Assembly (NCBI GenBank): GCA_025054715.1 | Contig: JANWYH010000010.1 | Span: 1-64,000, forward strand | DNA length: 64,000 nt | Origin: Pyrinomonadaceae bacterium | Lineage (GTDB): Bacteria; Acidobacteriota; Blastocatellia; Pyrinomonadales; Pyrinomonadaceae | Direction of reading: 5' to 3' | Shown here: piece by piece, positions 46,133-55,775 of the stretch | Position numbering within the stretch: position 1 is the first letter of the stretch | How the letters are laid out: every line of letters begins with the position of its first letter | Notes under the pieces: model-generated | What the model saw: the letters and a program-made list of their open reading frames with translations, nothing else | Databases searched by the model: none | Told to the model about the DNA's origin: nothing | Position numbers and translations under genes: made by a program

Positions 46133-46830
46133 AGATTGCACTTATTGGTTGCGGCTCAATGGGAAGAGTAGTCAAAGAACTTGCAAGAGAAAAAGGACAC
46201 CAAATCGAAACTGTTTTTTCAAGCTCTGAAGCTGGTCTTTCGGCAGAACAGTTAGCAGAAAGATTGCAAAATGCAGAAGTTGCAATAGATTTTTCTGTGG
46301 CTGAAGCAGTGCGGCGAAATGTATTAGCTTGCCTAAAAGCAAGAATTCCGTTAGTGGAAGGCACAACTGGGTGGCTACACGAGCTTGAGGACATAAAGAA
46401 TCTAGTCCAAGAAGCAGATGGTGCATTTGTTTACGGAGCTAACTTTTCTATAGGCGTAAATCTATTCTACAAAATAATTGACTTCACCTCACATCTAATA
46501 GCAAACTTTCCTGAATATGATGTATTCATTGAGGAACGTCACCACAAGCGTAAAAAGGATGCTCCAAGCGGAACAGCTCTAAAAATTAAGCAAATTATTG
46601 ATGCAAACCTAAAAAGAGAAACCACTGTTAATGTCACGCGTGCCGGATCCATTCCTGGAACTCACACAGTTGGCTTCGATAGCCAAGCAGATACGATCGA
46701 GCTTACGCATTCAGCACGCTCAAGAGAAGGTTTTGCTTTAGGCGCTATCTTTGCGGCTGAGTGGATTTGCAACAAAAAAGGATTTTATGAATTTCCGCAA
46801 ATCATAGAAAGCCTGTTTGAGACTAGTTAG
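46129..46830 (+). CDS. dapB: 4-hydroxy-tetrahydrodipicolinate reductase
   Basis: DapB, 233 residues, reduces dihydrodipicolinate (formed from HTPA) with NAD(P)H. The Rossmann loop GCGSMGRVV, EGTTGW, and the signature ERHHKRKKDAPSGTA with the catalytic His and Lys are complete. It is a short DapB lacking part of the N-terminal insert found in E. coli (273 residues), as in several non-proteobacterial phyla. Third gene of dapD-dapE-dapB. Its stop overlaps the convergent bshC by 8 bases. Confidence 0.94.
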   Translation: MKIALIGCGSMGRVVKELAREKGHQIETVFSSSEAGLSAEQLAERLQNAEVAIDFSVAEAVRRNVLACLKARIPLVEGTTGWLHELEDIKNLVQEADGAFVYGANFSIGVNLFYKIIDFTSHLIANFPEYDVFIEERHHKRKKDAPSGTALKIKQIIDANLKRETTVNVTRAGSIPGTHTVGFDSQADTIELTHSARSREGFALGAIFAAEWICNKKGFYEFPQIIESLFETS

Positions 46831-48505
46831 AAAAGATTACTCGGTGTTTCTTGTTGTCAAGCTCAATAGCCGAATAGATCTTGTCAATAAATCGTTGTCC
46901 ATAAATGTTCAAGAAAAAACTAATGTTCAAGGTCCTTTCTTGAAGGCGCTCGAAGGGAAGCACTACAGAAAAGAGATTCTCAACATGCCGCATCACGGTT
47001 TCGTTCTTCTGCTTTTGAATCTTCAGAAACTTATCTCTTAAAGCTGCAATGTGATAAATAATTTTCCTTCGTCTTTTCGCCAAATTCTCAGCCAAAGTCG
47101 AATCAATCTGCGAAAAATAGCGGTCCAGACGATTTAGTTCCGCGTTGATATTCTCTTCAACCTCTGCAAAAAGCCGCTTTTGATCATCGGAAAGAATCTG
47201 ATTTTCGATAATAGAAGAAAACACCTTATCCTTACCCAAAAACAGGTCCTCAAAAGTTAAACCGTATTTTCTCATTATTTTAGCCTGCTTTGATGGAATA
47301 ATAGTGAAGCTTTGTCTATGAATAATCGGGGTTACGGGGCGTTTGAGAACTCGGTAAACTTCCGAAACCTGTGCAAAATATGCTATCTCGGCGGCACCAC
47401 CAAAATAACAGATCGTCGGAAGTAGGAAATCCTGAACAACGGGCCTTAAAACAACACTTGGACTAAAACTTTCTGGTTCCTTCCTTATAAGCTCTAAAAG
47501 CTCCTGCCGGGTAAAACTTTTCTCTGCATTTTTCGTTTGATATAAATCACTGCCAACTCTTCTTAAAGCGTGTCTCCTCCCATCCTCCGAATGCCAAAAT
47601 AACAGAAAATAGTTTTCCGTAATCGAAACCTGGGCATGAAATCCTTCCAAAGTTAACTTTTTGCTACGCAGCAGCAGGGCTTTAATTAACTCATCAGACT
47701 TCTCAACTGCCTGCAAATAAATCGGAGAAGCTAAATTCTTCAAGTCTTTATTCAACGGGCATAGGAGTACAAGTCCATACTTACCAAAAAGCCTCATCAT
47801 CATTCTCGCAAATGCTTCACTGTATCGAAATCCTGGCTGCCAAGTTTCTTCAATAAGACGCCTTAGCTCAGCGCTGAAATCAGTCTCAGCAATAGACTGA
47901 AAAAGCTGCTTTTTTGTCTGATTTATCGAGTCATCAAGACTTACTAGTCCAACCGGCAGTTCATTGTAACAATCACGTGGCTCATTAGTTAATCGAATGA
48001 GTTCTCTTTTTGAGTTGACAACGTAACAACTAGCAACCTCTGCGAAGTCATGATCTTCGGTAGCCATCCAAAAAACAGGGACTGCTTTTACGCCTCTCAA
48101 CTTCAGACATTCCGCCAGCTTAATTGCTGTAAGTGTCTTGTAAATGCAGTAAAGAGGTCCTGTAAAAAGACCCGCCTGTTGACCCGTGACTACTGCAACA
48201 CAATCAGATTGCCGCAAAAGCTCTATATTTGACAAAGTCTCAACACCAGCTCCATAGGCTAAATTATCTTTCTGCAAGGCGTTACAAAGCTTTTCGCGAT
48301 CTACACTGTAACTTTCCAAAACGGAGTTCAAATTTTTTAAAACTTCTGTATGTGAAAAAATTGCCGACGGATAGAATTTTCCTAGTTCATCTGAGCCTTT
48401 TTGATATTCGATGAAGATTTTGCTTTGCGAAGGTATCTTAGAAAAATCAACATCTACAAAAAGCTCTCTGAAGAGATTTTCCTCCGAAAGACACTGTGTT
48501 TCCAT
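46823..48505 (-). CDS. bshC: Putative cysteine ligase BshC (bacillithiol biosynthesis)
   Basis: BshC, 560 residues, the enzyme thought to add cysteine to glucosaminyl-malate in the last step of bacillithiol synthesis. The signature VAVVTGQQAGLFTGPLYCIY and the following VPVFWMATEDHDFAEV are clear, and a C-terminal coiled coil is present. Bacillithiol is best known from Firmicutes, but BshC is also found in Bacteroidota and acidobacteria. bshA and bshB are not in the window. It probably has its own promoter and is not co-transcribed with dap genes. Confidence 0.92.
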   Translation of the reverse strand: METQCLSEENLFRELFVDVDFSKIPSQSKIFIEYQKGSDELGKFYPSAIFSHTEVLKNLNSVLESYSVDREKLCNALQKDNLAYGAGVETLSNIELLRQSDCVAVVTGQQAGLFTGPLYCIYKTLTAIKLAECLKLRGVKAVPVFWMATEDHDFAEVASCYVVNSKRELIRLTNEPRDCYNELPVGLVSLDDSINQTKKQLFQSIAETDFSAELRRLIEETWQPGFRYSEAFARMMMRLFGKYGLVLLCPLNKDLKNLASPIYLQAVEKSDELIKALLLRSKKLTLEGFHAQVSITENYFLLFWHSEDGRRHALRRVGSDLYQTKNAEKSFTRQELLELIRKEPESFSPSVVLRPVVQDFLLPTICYFGGAAEIAYFAQVSEVYRVLKRPVTPIIHRQSFTIIPSKQAKIMRKYGLTFEDLFLGKDKVFSSIIENQILSDDQKRLFAEVEENINAELNRLDRYFSQIDSTLAENLAKRRRKIIYHIAALRDKFLKIQKQKNETVMRHVENLFSVVLPFERLQERTLNISFFLNIYGQRFIDKIYSAIELDNKKHRVIFSN

Positions 48506-48589
48506 ATTTACCTCTTTTTGTATTATAGATGCGGAAGGTTTTTATTCAAAGATATCTGGAAAAGACTCTTTTCGCAGGATTTCAATGGG

Positions 48590-48622
48590 AGCGTTTCCCT
48601 GCTCCTAAAGCAAGGAAACGCT
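48590..48622. terminator. Hairpin between bshC and the Asp-box gene
   Basis: An inverted repeat AGCGTTTCC/GGAAACGCT (9 bp perfect) extended by TGCT/AGCA inside. It lies just after the stop of the gene at 48640-50700 (minus). No strong T-run on the minus strand, so termination is likely but weak. Confidence 0.5.
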
Positions 48623-48639
48623 TCTTTGTAGGGTTTCGA

Positions 48640-50700
48640 TTAGTTCGACGCAGTTTTATCGTCTTTTCTGAAAACTATCCTGTAAATTCCAGATGAATGG
48701 GTAGCCACAAAAATCTCATCCGAACGATTAGGACCAAAAATTATAGACCAATAGCGACGGCTTGGCAGATTCATATCCTTATCTACTCGCTTCCAAGTCA
48801 TTCCTGCGTCGAGTGACCGAAAGATTCCGCCATGACCTTCCATGGAACTTGCGACCAATAAATCATTCGGATTATTTGGGTTTACGACTATGCTTCTATA
48901 GTCTCCAAAAGGCAAGTTACCACCGCGCCGAGTCCATGTTTTACCTGCATCACGTGAAAGATAAAATGTTGATCTGGTTCCTACATAAATGTATTCAGGA
49001 CGATACGGATTTACGAGAATAGCGCCTATGAGCATATTACGTGGAATATCGGCTACATTTTGCCAAGTTTTACCACCGTCTTTTGACAGGAAAAGTCCAG
49101 AAGCAGCCGTTCCTACCCAAATAGTTTTCGGATCATTAGCCGGCACATGAATAGAAAAGACCCGATCTTCAATTCCTTGCCCAAGATATATTTTTTCCCA
49201 GCCTTCATCTAAGTTATCAGAGCGATACAATCCAGCGTCAGTTCCAGCAAATAAAATTTCCTTACCGTTTTCTACCATTTGTGCTAGAGTATTTACCTGG
49301 GCAATAAGCTTAGGAACTTTCTTTGAAACAGAAACAGGCGGCGAAGCCAATATTCTTCTACCTCTTATCTGTTTTGTCGGCACGCCTTTAGGTTTCTTAG
49401 CTGAAACTTCTGCCCACGAATTCCCTCTATCTAGCGAGCGGAAAAGTCCTATATTTGTTCCCAGGTATATAACATTTGGATTTAACTTACTTTGCAACAT
49501 TGACATAGGCTCAATACGAGTAGCTGTTAAGCCACGCATAGAAACTTTCCATGTGTCACCGTAATCATCACTTACGAAAAAGAAACCACCACCAGTAGCC
49601 GTGTTTCTGGTTATTGCGTATAAGCGAGATGGATTCTGAAGATCAAATGACAGAGAAACCGTAAAACGACTGGTAAAGTTACCATTCGTTTGTTCGAAGT
49701 TTTTTCCTGCATCGTTTGAGACCAAAACGCCATAGTTATTAGTTGCGATGTAGATTCTGTCGGGCCTATCACGATGCACAGCTATAGCGTTAACTTCTAT
49801 CTCCCTAGAGGTAGTCATTCGCCAGCTTTTGCCGGCTGTATCGCTAACCCAAAATCCTTCGGTTGTAGCTGCATAGTAAGATTGCGGTCTAACAGGATTT
49901 ATTTTTATATCTCTAGTGCGTCTCGAGGTTGAAGGAATACCCTGAATTTTTTTCCAATTTTCGCCTTTATCAAAGGACTCATAAATACCGCTACAAGCCG
50001 AAGCTATTACGTGCGTTGGATTTTTTTCATCAACCTCTATTGCAAAAACATCAGAATCATCAATCATTCCGTTTTTTATCAATCGCCAAGTTTTTCCGCC
50101 ATCCACAGTCTTATAAGGCCTCCAAGTCGTGCCAGCATATATTATGTTTGTATCCGTTGGGTCGATTGCTAGAGAATTAACATTTGTAGGCATGGTTGGA
50201 GAATCGAGTTTTTCAAAATTCTTACCTCTATCTTTTGAAATAAAAATCCCTCTCACTCCACCGACAATTATTATGTTAGGATTTAGAGTTGATTGAACCA
50301 TTGCGTGAATTGCTTCATTCTTTAGATCATCTGAAGCTTTCCAAGTTCGCCCACCGTCTGTTGACTTAAAAAAACCACCTGGCTCCTTGTGGCGATGTCC
50401 GGAAGCATATATCACGTTCGAATCTTCTACGTCAACCATAAGGTCGTCCAATATCAAAAGAGGTATATCAAAATTTACAAGAAACTCCCAGGTCTTTCCT
50501 CCATCAGCCGAAGTGTAAATTTGGCCATCAAGAGTGCTTATATAAAGCCTGTCTGGATTTCTCGGATCAATTGCTATTGAACGGACATCTCCACCAGCAG
50601 GACCTATTATGCTCTGCTGAATAAAAGCTTTTTCCTCGCCTGTGACATGACCATATACGTTAAAGATTATAAAAGCAAAGAAAAACAAACTTTTCAACAT
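48640..50700 (-). CDS. Exported Asp-box (BNR/sortilin-like) repeat protein
   Basis: A 686-residue secreted protein (signal peptide MLKSLFFFAFIIFNVYGHV) made of about 13 repeats, each with an Asp-box such as ADGGKTW, TDGGRTW, KDRGKNF or DAGKTWTR. Each repeat is a beta-propeller blade, as in VPS10/sortilin, BNR hydrolases and Ycf48 proteins. No catalytic residues for glycoside hydrolysis are visible, so the annotation 'photosystem stability factor-like' often given to such proteins would be misleading. A ligand-binding or scaffold role outside the cytoplasm is likely. Confidence 0.85.
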   Translation of the reverse strand: MLKSLFFFAFIIFNVYGHVTGEEKAFIQQSIIGPAGGDVRSIAIDPRNPDRLYISTLDGQIYTSADGGKTWEFLVNFDIPLLILDDLMVDVEDSNVIYASGHRHKEPGGFFKSTDGGRTWKASDDLKNEAIHAMVQSTLNPNIIIVGGVRGIFISKDRGKNFEKLDSPTMPTNVNSLAIDPTDTNIIYAGTTWRPYKTVDGGKTWRLIKNGMIDDSDVFAIEVDEKNPTHVIASACSGIYESFDKGENWKKIQGIPSTSRRTRDIKINPVRPQSYYAATTEGFWVSDTAGKSWRMTTSREIEVNAIAVHRDRPDRIYIATNNYGVLVSNDAGKNFEQTNGNFTSRFTVSLSFDLQNPSRLYAITRNTATGGGFFFVSDDYGDTWKVSMRGLTATRIEPMSMLQSKLNPNVIYLGTNIGLFRSLDRGNSWAEVSAKKPKGVPTKQIRGRRILASPPVSVSKKVPKLIAQVNTLAQMVENGKEILFAGTDAGLYRSDNLDEGWEKIYLGQGIEDRVFSIHVPANDPKTIWVGTAASGLFLSKDGGKTWQNVADIPRNMLIGAILVNPYRPEYIYVGTRSTFYLSRDAGKTWTRRGGNLPFGDYRSIVVNPNNPNDLLVASSMEGHGGIFRSLDAGMTWKRVDKDMNLPSRRYWSIIFGPNRSDEIFVATHSSGIYRIVFRKDDKTASN

Positions 50701-50837
50701 AAAGCTTCCTCCGAAAAACTTGTTGCTTTTAACACAACCAAAAGATGCCTAGCTACTGAAATTTTTGCAGATTTTATCAAAAGCACAAAATCAAAATTTT
50801 CGATTTTTCTACGTCGTGATCCATTCTGAGAAAAGTA

Positions 50838-50870
50838 AAAAAGCGGTGCTCACCTAGAGCACCGCTTTTT
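50838..50870 (-). terminator. Strong rho-independent terminator
   Basis: A perfect 14-bp hairpin, AAAAAGCGGTGCTC with GAGCACCGCTTTTT, loop of 5. On the minus strand the T-run follows the stem, so it ends the outer-membrane protein gene. The symmetrical A and T runs make it bidirectional in principle. Confidence 0.92.
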
Positions 50871-50889
50871 CCAATCAGCTAGTGGTTTT

Positions 50890-53307
50890 TTACCTGGTTA
50901 TTTCCGTTACGGAACGTCCAGCAGGTATGACGTAGAGTTTCGTATAGACAGTCCTGGCTGTAGTGTCTCCACGCACAATCGTTATGCGCTGTGCTGGGAA
51001 CTTACGGAATCTGATATGATTTCTGATCAGGGCTTCACGCCTGTCAGCTTCTCTCTTAGGACCGTCAATCACGATATAACCTGTCGCTGTTGGATCATTA
51101 CCCAAAGCAACGAAGAAGTTATCGAGTCTTCCTCTTACGTCATCGTTTGGAGCAGGACCGAACTCATCAAACGGACTTATGCCAGGCTTTTCTGTAACTG
51201 AACCAGTTTCTTCAGCCGTATTCGGGCAGTTTTCACACAAGCCACCTATGGTTACACGAGCCGTGATATTTGTTCTTTCTAGTCCTTCGGTGCTAACCCT
51301 AATGACTGAGGTTCCTTGTCCGCTTATGATTCTGCCTTGGGAAACAGTCCAGTTGTAAGTAACGGTTTCTTGTGTTCCACCAACGACATTTGCTGTAAAC
51401 GTCATTATTTCACCTGGTCTTACTACACCGCCACCACTAACAGTAATTGACGATGGACATTCGCATACTCTTTCACATTCGCATTCTCTTACTTCTACAG
51501 TTCTAGTTTGAGTTTTTCCACAAACTCCACATCCATCGTCTACACCGACAGTGATCGTATAGGTCCCAGGTCTTACACCAGTTAAATCCCAGGTTACGTT
51601 AGCACCCTGTCCAACGATTCTTCCACCAGAAACTGTGTAATTATAAGTAAGAACGTCATTTTCTGGGTCAACTGCTGTTGTTCGTACACTAACCGTTTGC
51701 TCGCCACAGCCTGTTTGCCCTTCTCTTGGGCGGAATCCCGGAGGACAAGGTAGAGTAACTACAGATCTACTAATCTCTACGTTGGTGACATCAGGAGCCT
51801 GGTTTAGCGGAGGTGTTGCACCCCTCTTATTACGGCGTCCTATAGTTCCTTGAAGGATAAATCCAAAAGCATCATTTGAAGGCACAAAGCCTGGTATTTG
51901 TCCCCTAAAAGTTGTAACTAAAGGAGCTGTTTGAGCTCTTCCTGCTAAGTTAACAGCAAAGGTTGACACCGAGTCACGTATAAATCCAGCATCTTGCTGG
52001 TTGAAGTTGTATCTAACTGCTGCGCCTAAGCTCAACCAGCGAGCCGGATAGAATCTAGCACCAGCAATACCGTCAATTGGGTCTTGTTCAAAGGCATTTG
52101 GAGTTCTTCCGCCAACATATTTTAGCGCACGAAACTCTAGTATCGGCTGAAAGTAACGGTTAACTGGAAAGTCTACACCAACAGCTGCTATGAGTTCATC
52201 TGGACGATCTAGGACTGTAAACTTAGTTCCTCCGAAATCACCTTTGACGCTGCTGTTATAGTTGTAACCGAGATTTGCAGAAACATTTAGCCATTTACGC
52301 AAGCGAGCGTCTGCAAACAAAACTACTCCAACATCTCCGCGGTTTCCACCTGGACTAGCACCTCTTTGAAGCTGATTCCATCCGCCAAAGTCCGTCGCCT
52401 TGTCAGCGTAAAACCGGTAATAAGCCACTATTCCAACTCCTACAGGGTTAGTAGGTCCTGTCCAACGCCATTTGCCTCCTACCGTAAAAGTGCTAAAAGA
52501 GCTCTCGCCATAGGTTCTATTAATAAAAGGAGCATCAGGCAGATATGAAGGTGCTGTAGTAAATGCAACCGGCGCCTGAGTAAAATCATTGCATCCTGTA
52601 GTTACAGTGCAAACAGTTGAAAGAACCAAACCAGGCAAAATACCACCAACCGGAGCTCCTATACCCGGGAAAAGGTCAGCACCATTGCCACTACCAGGTC
52701 TAGGTGGCCCCAAAGTCGGGAAAGTACCCGCAGGAAATCCAAAAATTGGCCCGGGTGGCGGTGGAAAAAGCCCAAAGCCGCCAGCAGATCCACCTATGTA
52801 CGGATATTGGACGAAAGGCTGATTATTTTGTGGCCTGAAAATAGACTGATTTGGAAATTGACTTGTACCCGGCCCTTGCGGGGCTAGAATAATTGCAGGT
52901 GGACTTACAAGAGCTGTTCCTATTCTTATTCTGGAATTTGGAAGATAAAACCCAGATAAATTTCTAGGGGAATTTATCTTCACTCCACGATATGCGTCTG
53001 TGTTGAAGAAAAGTTCTAGATAATCATTCAATCCGATTTGAAAACTGATGGGAACTTCGGTGAAATCAGCATTACCAGGGTCACGATCGAAGTTACTGTA
53101 TGCTGCACTGAAAGTGTATTCACCCCTCCTAAGTGTTTGCCCATCATATACGGTAAAAAGCCCTGTTGGCCCTCCTACAGGTCCGCCAGTGCCGACCGTA
53201 GGAGCAGTATTGCGCGGATCATCTTCTGATCTCGGCGTTTGAGCTGACACCGAAAGTGCCAACATCGAAAGCGTAATCAATAAAAATGCTTTTCTTGCGA
53301 GTCTCAT
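50890..53307 (-). CDS. Outer-membrane beta-barrel protein with PKD-like domains and OmpA-like end
   Basis: An 805-residue exported protein (signal peptide ending SVSAQ). The first 460 residues form a beta-barrel-like region with a Pro/Gly-rich low-complexity stretch (FPPPPGPIFG, GSGNGADLFPG). Two PKD/Ig-like domains follow (APDVTNVEI onward and SITVSGGGVV onward), joined by a Cys-rich linker with six Cys in about 25 residues (GCGVCG, CECERVCEC). The last 100 residues resemble a shortened OmpA/MotB peptidoglycan domain (ADRREALIRNHI, FPAQRITIVRG). It probably anchors the outer membrane to the wall. Start: GTG at 53310 is in frame, but GGAGG is 6 bases from ATG 53307. Confidence 0.8.
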   Translation of the reverse strand: MRLARKAFLLITLSMLALSVSAQTPRSEDDPRNTAPTVGTGGPVGGPTGLFTVYDGQTLRRGEYTFSAAYSNFDRDPGNADFTEVPISFQIGLNDYLELFFNTDAYRGVKINSPRNLSGFYLPNSRIRIGTALVSPPAIILAPQGPGTSQFPNQSIFRPQNNQPFVQYPYIGGSAGGFGLFPPPPGPIFGFPAGTFPTLGPPRPGSGNGADLFPGIGAPVGGILPGLVLSTVCTVTTGCNDFTQAPVAFTTAPSYLPDAPFINRTYGESSFSTFTVGGKWRWTGPTNPVGVGIVAYYRFYADKATDFGGWNQLQRGASPGGNRGDVGVVLFADARLRKWLNVSANLGYNYNSSVKGDFGGTKFTVLDRPDELIAAVGVDFPVNRYFQPILEFRALKYVGGRTPNAFEQDPIDGIAGARFYPARWLSLGAAVRYNFNQQDAGFIRDSVSTFAVNLAGRAQTAPLVTTFRGQIPGFVPSNDAFGFILQGTIGRRNKRGATPPLNQAPDVTNVEISRSVVTLPCPPGFRPREGQTGCGEQTVSVRTTAVDPENDVLTYNYTVSGGRIVGQGANVTWDLTGVRPGTYTITVGVDDGCGVCGKTQTRTVEVRECECERVCECPSSITVSGGGVVRPGEIMTFTANVVGGTQETVTYNWTVSQGRIISGQGTSVIRVSTEGLERTNITARVTIGGLCENCPNTAEETGSVTEKPGISPFDEFGPAPNDDVRGRLDNFFVALGNDPTATGYIVIDGPKREADRREALIRNHIRFRKFPAQRITIVRGDTTARTVYTKLYVIPAGRSVTEITR

Positions 53308-53412
53308 CACATTCCTCCGCCGAAAGAAATTTTTAATAAGTGCGTGTCGGTAAGCCTTTTTGACTTGAAACCGACTTGATGTTCAAGAAACTTTTGAATA
53401 ACTCTTTTTGCA

Positions 53413-53442
53413 TTTATAAGATACTTAACCCTCAAAAGTCAA
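53413..53442 (-). promoter_or_regulatory. Promoter of the outer-membrane protein gene
   Basis: On the minus strand TTGACT (53442-53437) and TATAAA (53418-53413) with an 18-base spacer, about 105 bases before the ATG at 53307. The gap between this gene and gdhA holds nothing else that I recognise. Confidence 0.5.
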
Positions 53443-53530
53443 ACGCTAAATAGCGATTGCTCATAAAAGTTACACTATATTCATCCCAAAATCAAGCAGT
53501 TTTTGTAAAATTTCTGGTAAAATCTCCTCT

Positions 53531-54823
53531 CTATGCATATATTCCCCGCATTTTAGTATCGTAAGCTACTCGGTCAATAGCAAGCATATATGCCGCCGTT
53601 CTTGTATCAACCTTGTGCTTTTCTGCAAACTGACAAAGCTCATTGAAGCTTGCCACCATCTTGTCCTTTAGTCTTTCATTGACTTCATCTTCTCTCCAGA
53701 AATATCCCATTCTGTCTTGCACCCACTCAAAATATGACACCGTAACACCACCAGCATTTGCCAAAATGTCAGGTATGACGAAAATTCCTTTCTCATAAAG
53801 GACTTTGTCGGCCTTCGGCGTGGTCGGACCGTTTGCACCCTCTGCCAATATCTTACAATTTATTCTATGAGCATTTTGCGATGTTATCTGATTTTCGGTC
53901 GCGCATGGAGCCAAAACATCACATTCTAGCTCCAGAAGTTCCTGATTCGTTATGTAATCTGCGTCCGGGTAACCTTCAAAAGTTTTGTGTTTTCTAGAGT
54001 ATTCCAAAGCTTTTGGAATGTCTAATCCTTTTGGATTATAAATACCACCACTTATATCAGAGATAGCTATTACTTTGTAGCCCCGTTCATGCATCAACAA
54101 AGCTCCAATTCCTCCAACATTTCCGGCTCCTTGCACTACTACTCTTGTTTTCTCAGGTGTCAAGCCAAACTTTTTGATAGCCTCATCAATGCAAAACATT
54201 AATCCTCTACCCGTAGCCTCTCTTCTTCCTAAAGACCCACCCAGAGCAACGGGTTTCCCAGTAACGATAGCCGTTACGGTATGTCTTGCGTGCATCGAGT
54301 AAGTATCCATTATCCAAGCCATTGTTTGTTCGTCAGTATTCATGTCGGGAGCTGGAACGTCTCTATCAGGACCTATGAAATCTATTAACTCTGCTGCATA
54401 TCTTCGCGTAAGACGCTCAAGTTCTCCTTCGGACATTTGACGAGGATCGCAAACTATACCACCTTTTGCACCGCCGAAAGGAACGTTTACTACAGCGCAT
54501 TTCCAAGTCATCCAAGCTGCAAGAGCTTTTATCTCATCTAAGGTAACATCGGGAGCATATCTGATACCTCCTTTTGCAGGACCGCGTGCAAAGTTATGCT
54601 GAACACGATACCCCTCAAAAACCTCTATCCTGCCTGAATCCATTTTTACAGGAATATAAATTTTTATCTCTCGGCTCGGGACTCTCATTACAGCATAAAG
54701 GTCTGGATCAAGCCCTAGTAGCTGGGCTGCACGATCGAATCTTTCAATCATCGCATCAAATGGATTCTTCTCATCCGTTCCCTTAAAACGACGCATTTCA
54801 TCAGCCATCGGATTTGCTCTCAT
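53531..54823 (-). CDS. gdhA: Glutamate dehydrogenase
   Basis: A 430-residue Glu/Leu/Phe/Val dehydrogenase, reversibly converting glutamate to 2-oxoglutarate and ammonia with NAD(P). The catalytic Lys lies in [19 protein letters not shown], with PAPDMNT and KGGIRYAP further motifs, and the Rossmann loop is [12 protein letters not shown]. Length matches the hexameric type. It follows larE by 27 bases on the same strand, so they form an operon. Cofactor preference cannot be told with certainty. Confidence 0.95.
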   Translation of the reverse strand: MRANPMADEMRRFKGTDEKNPFDAMIERFDRAAQLLGLDPDLYAVMRVPSREIKIYIPVKMDSGRIEVFEGYRVQHNFARGPAKGGIRYAPDVTLDEIKALAAWMTWKCAVVNVPFGGAKGGIVCDPRQMSEGELERLTRRYAAELIDFIGPDRDVPAPDMNTDEQTMAWIMDTYSMHARHTVTAIVTGKPVALGGSLGRREATGRGLMFCIDEAIKKFGLTPEKTRVVVQGAGNVGGIGALLMHERGYKVIAISDISGGIYNPKGLDIPKALEYSRKHKTFEGYPDADYITNQELLELECDVLAPCATENQITSQNAHRINCKILAEGANGPTTPKADKVLYEKGIFVIPDILANAGGVTVSYFEWVQDRMGYFWREDEVNERLKDKMVASFNELCQFAEKHKVDTRTAAYMLAIDRVAYDTKMRGIYA

Positions 54824-54850
54824 CTTCAGTCATTCCTTTCTCGTGTGAAT

Positions 54851-55675
54851 TTATTTCAGATTCATCGAACCACTTCTATAACCTTCCAAGTCCAATGTAA
54901 CGTAACGAAAACCTATGTCATGAAATCTTTTTGATAAATAATCAAAGATTTCTAAATCGAAAATCTTTTCTAGTTCCGCTCGAGATATTTCAATTCTTAC
55001 CAGTTCGCCATGGACTCTAACGCGAAACTCTCTAAATCCTAATTGTCTTAAAATTTCTTCTCCCTTTTCTACTTGCCCTAATCTTTCAACAGTAATTGTC
55101 AAGCCGTAGGCGATTCTTGAAGAAAGACAAGGACTAGAAGGCTCATTCCAGTTGTATAAACCCAAACGCCTACTTAAGAATCTTATTTCCTGCTTTTTTA
55201 ATCCCACTTCGATCAGCGGGCTTCTAACGTTATTTTCAAGTGCGGCTTGGCGCCCTGGACGAAAATCTGAAAGATCGTCAACGATTGAACCGTCAAGAAT
55301 GTATTCTACACCTAGCTCTTCAGCAATGCACCTAAGTTTCGTATAAAGTTCACTCTTGCAAAAATAACAACGATTTGAAGGATTGCTTTTGTAGTTTGAG
55401 TCATTTATTTCCTCAGTTTCTATTACCCTGTAGTTAAAACCAAAATCTTTTGCTATTTTCTCCGCTTGAACTCTCTGTCTCCGAGATACACTTGGCGAAA
55501 TTCCCATCACACAAAAAGCCTTATCTGCAAGCTCTTCGGTCGCAACTAATGCTAAATAAGAACTGTCCACTCCTCCAGAGTAGGCAATCAAAGCTGAATC
55601 CATCTTTTTGAGAGTCTCTCGAAGTCTTGCTTCTTTAAGCAGGGCTTTTTCTTCGCTTTCCAAAGACAAAATCAT
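54851..55675 (-). CDS. larE: LarE-type ATP-dependent sulfur transferase
   Basis: A 274-residue PP-loop ATPase of the LarE family, which adenylates and adds sulfur to a nicotinic-acid-derived cofactor precursor in lactate-racemase (NPN) cofactor synthesis. The PP-loop SGGVDSS is at residues 33-39; NRCYFCKSELY and PSSPCLSSRI are standard, and Cys in the latter aligns with the sacrificial Cys of LarE. The other Cys pair may also allow an iron-sulfur cluster, as in some LarE proteins. No larB or larC lies in the window. It precedes gdhA in one transcript. Confidence 0.9.
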   Translation of the reverse strand: MILSLESEEKALLKEARLRETLKKMDSALIAYSGGVDSSYLALVATEELADKAFCVMGISPSVSRRQRVQAEKIAKDFGFNYRVIETEEINDSNYKSNPSNRCYFCKSELYTKLRCIAEELGVEYILDGSIVDDLSDFRPGRQAALENNVRSPLIEVGLKKQEIRFLSRRLGLYNWNEPSSPCLSSRIAYGLTITVERLGQVEKGEEILRQLGFREFRVRVHGELVRIEISRAELEKIFDLEIFDYLSKRFHDIGFRYVTLDLEGYRSGSMNLK

Positions 55676-55696
55676 CTGAAAATCTACAAGTGCAAA

Positions 55697-55725
55697 ATAT
55701 TACACCAGCTTAACATGGCTTTCAA
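55697..55725 (-). promoter_or_regulatory. Probable larE-gdhA promoter
   Basis: On the minus strand TTGAAA (55725-55720) and TAATAT (55702-55697), 17 bases apart, about 22 bases before the larE start. It lies in a 100-base divergent control region. Confidence 0.45.
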
Positions 55726-55736
55726 GTTAGTAACCT

Positions 55737-55766
55737 TTGTAAGCCTTGAATACAAACTGCTAAAAT
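55737..55766 (+). promoter_or_regulatory. Possible promoter of the TPR-gcv unit
   Basis: TTGTAA (55737-55742) and TAAAAT (55761-55766) with an 18-base spacer, 9 bases before the ATG of the TPR gene, so the mRNA would have almost no leader. Divergent from the larE promoter. Confidence 0.4.
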
Positions 55767-55775
55767 TACACTAGA

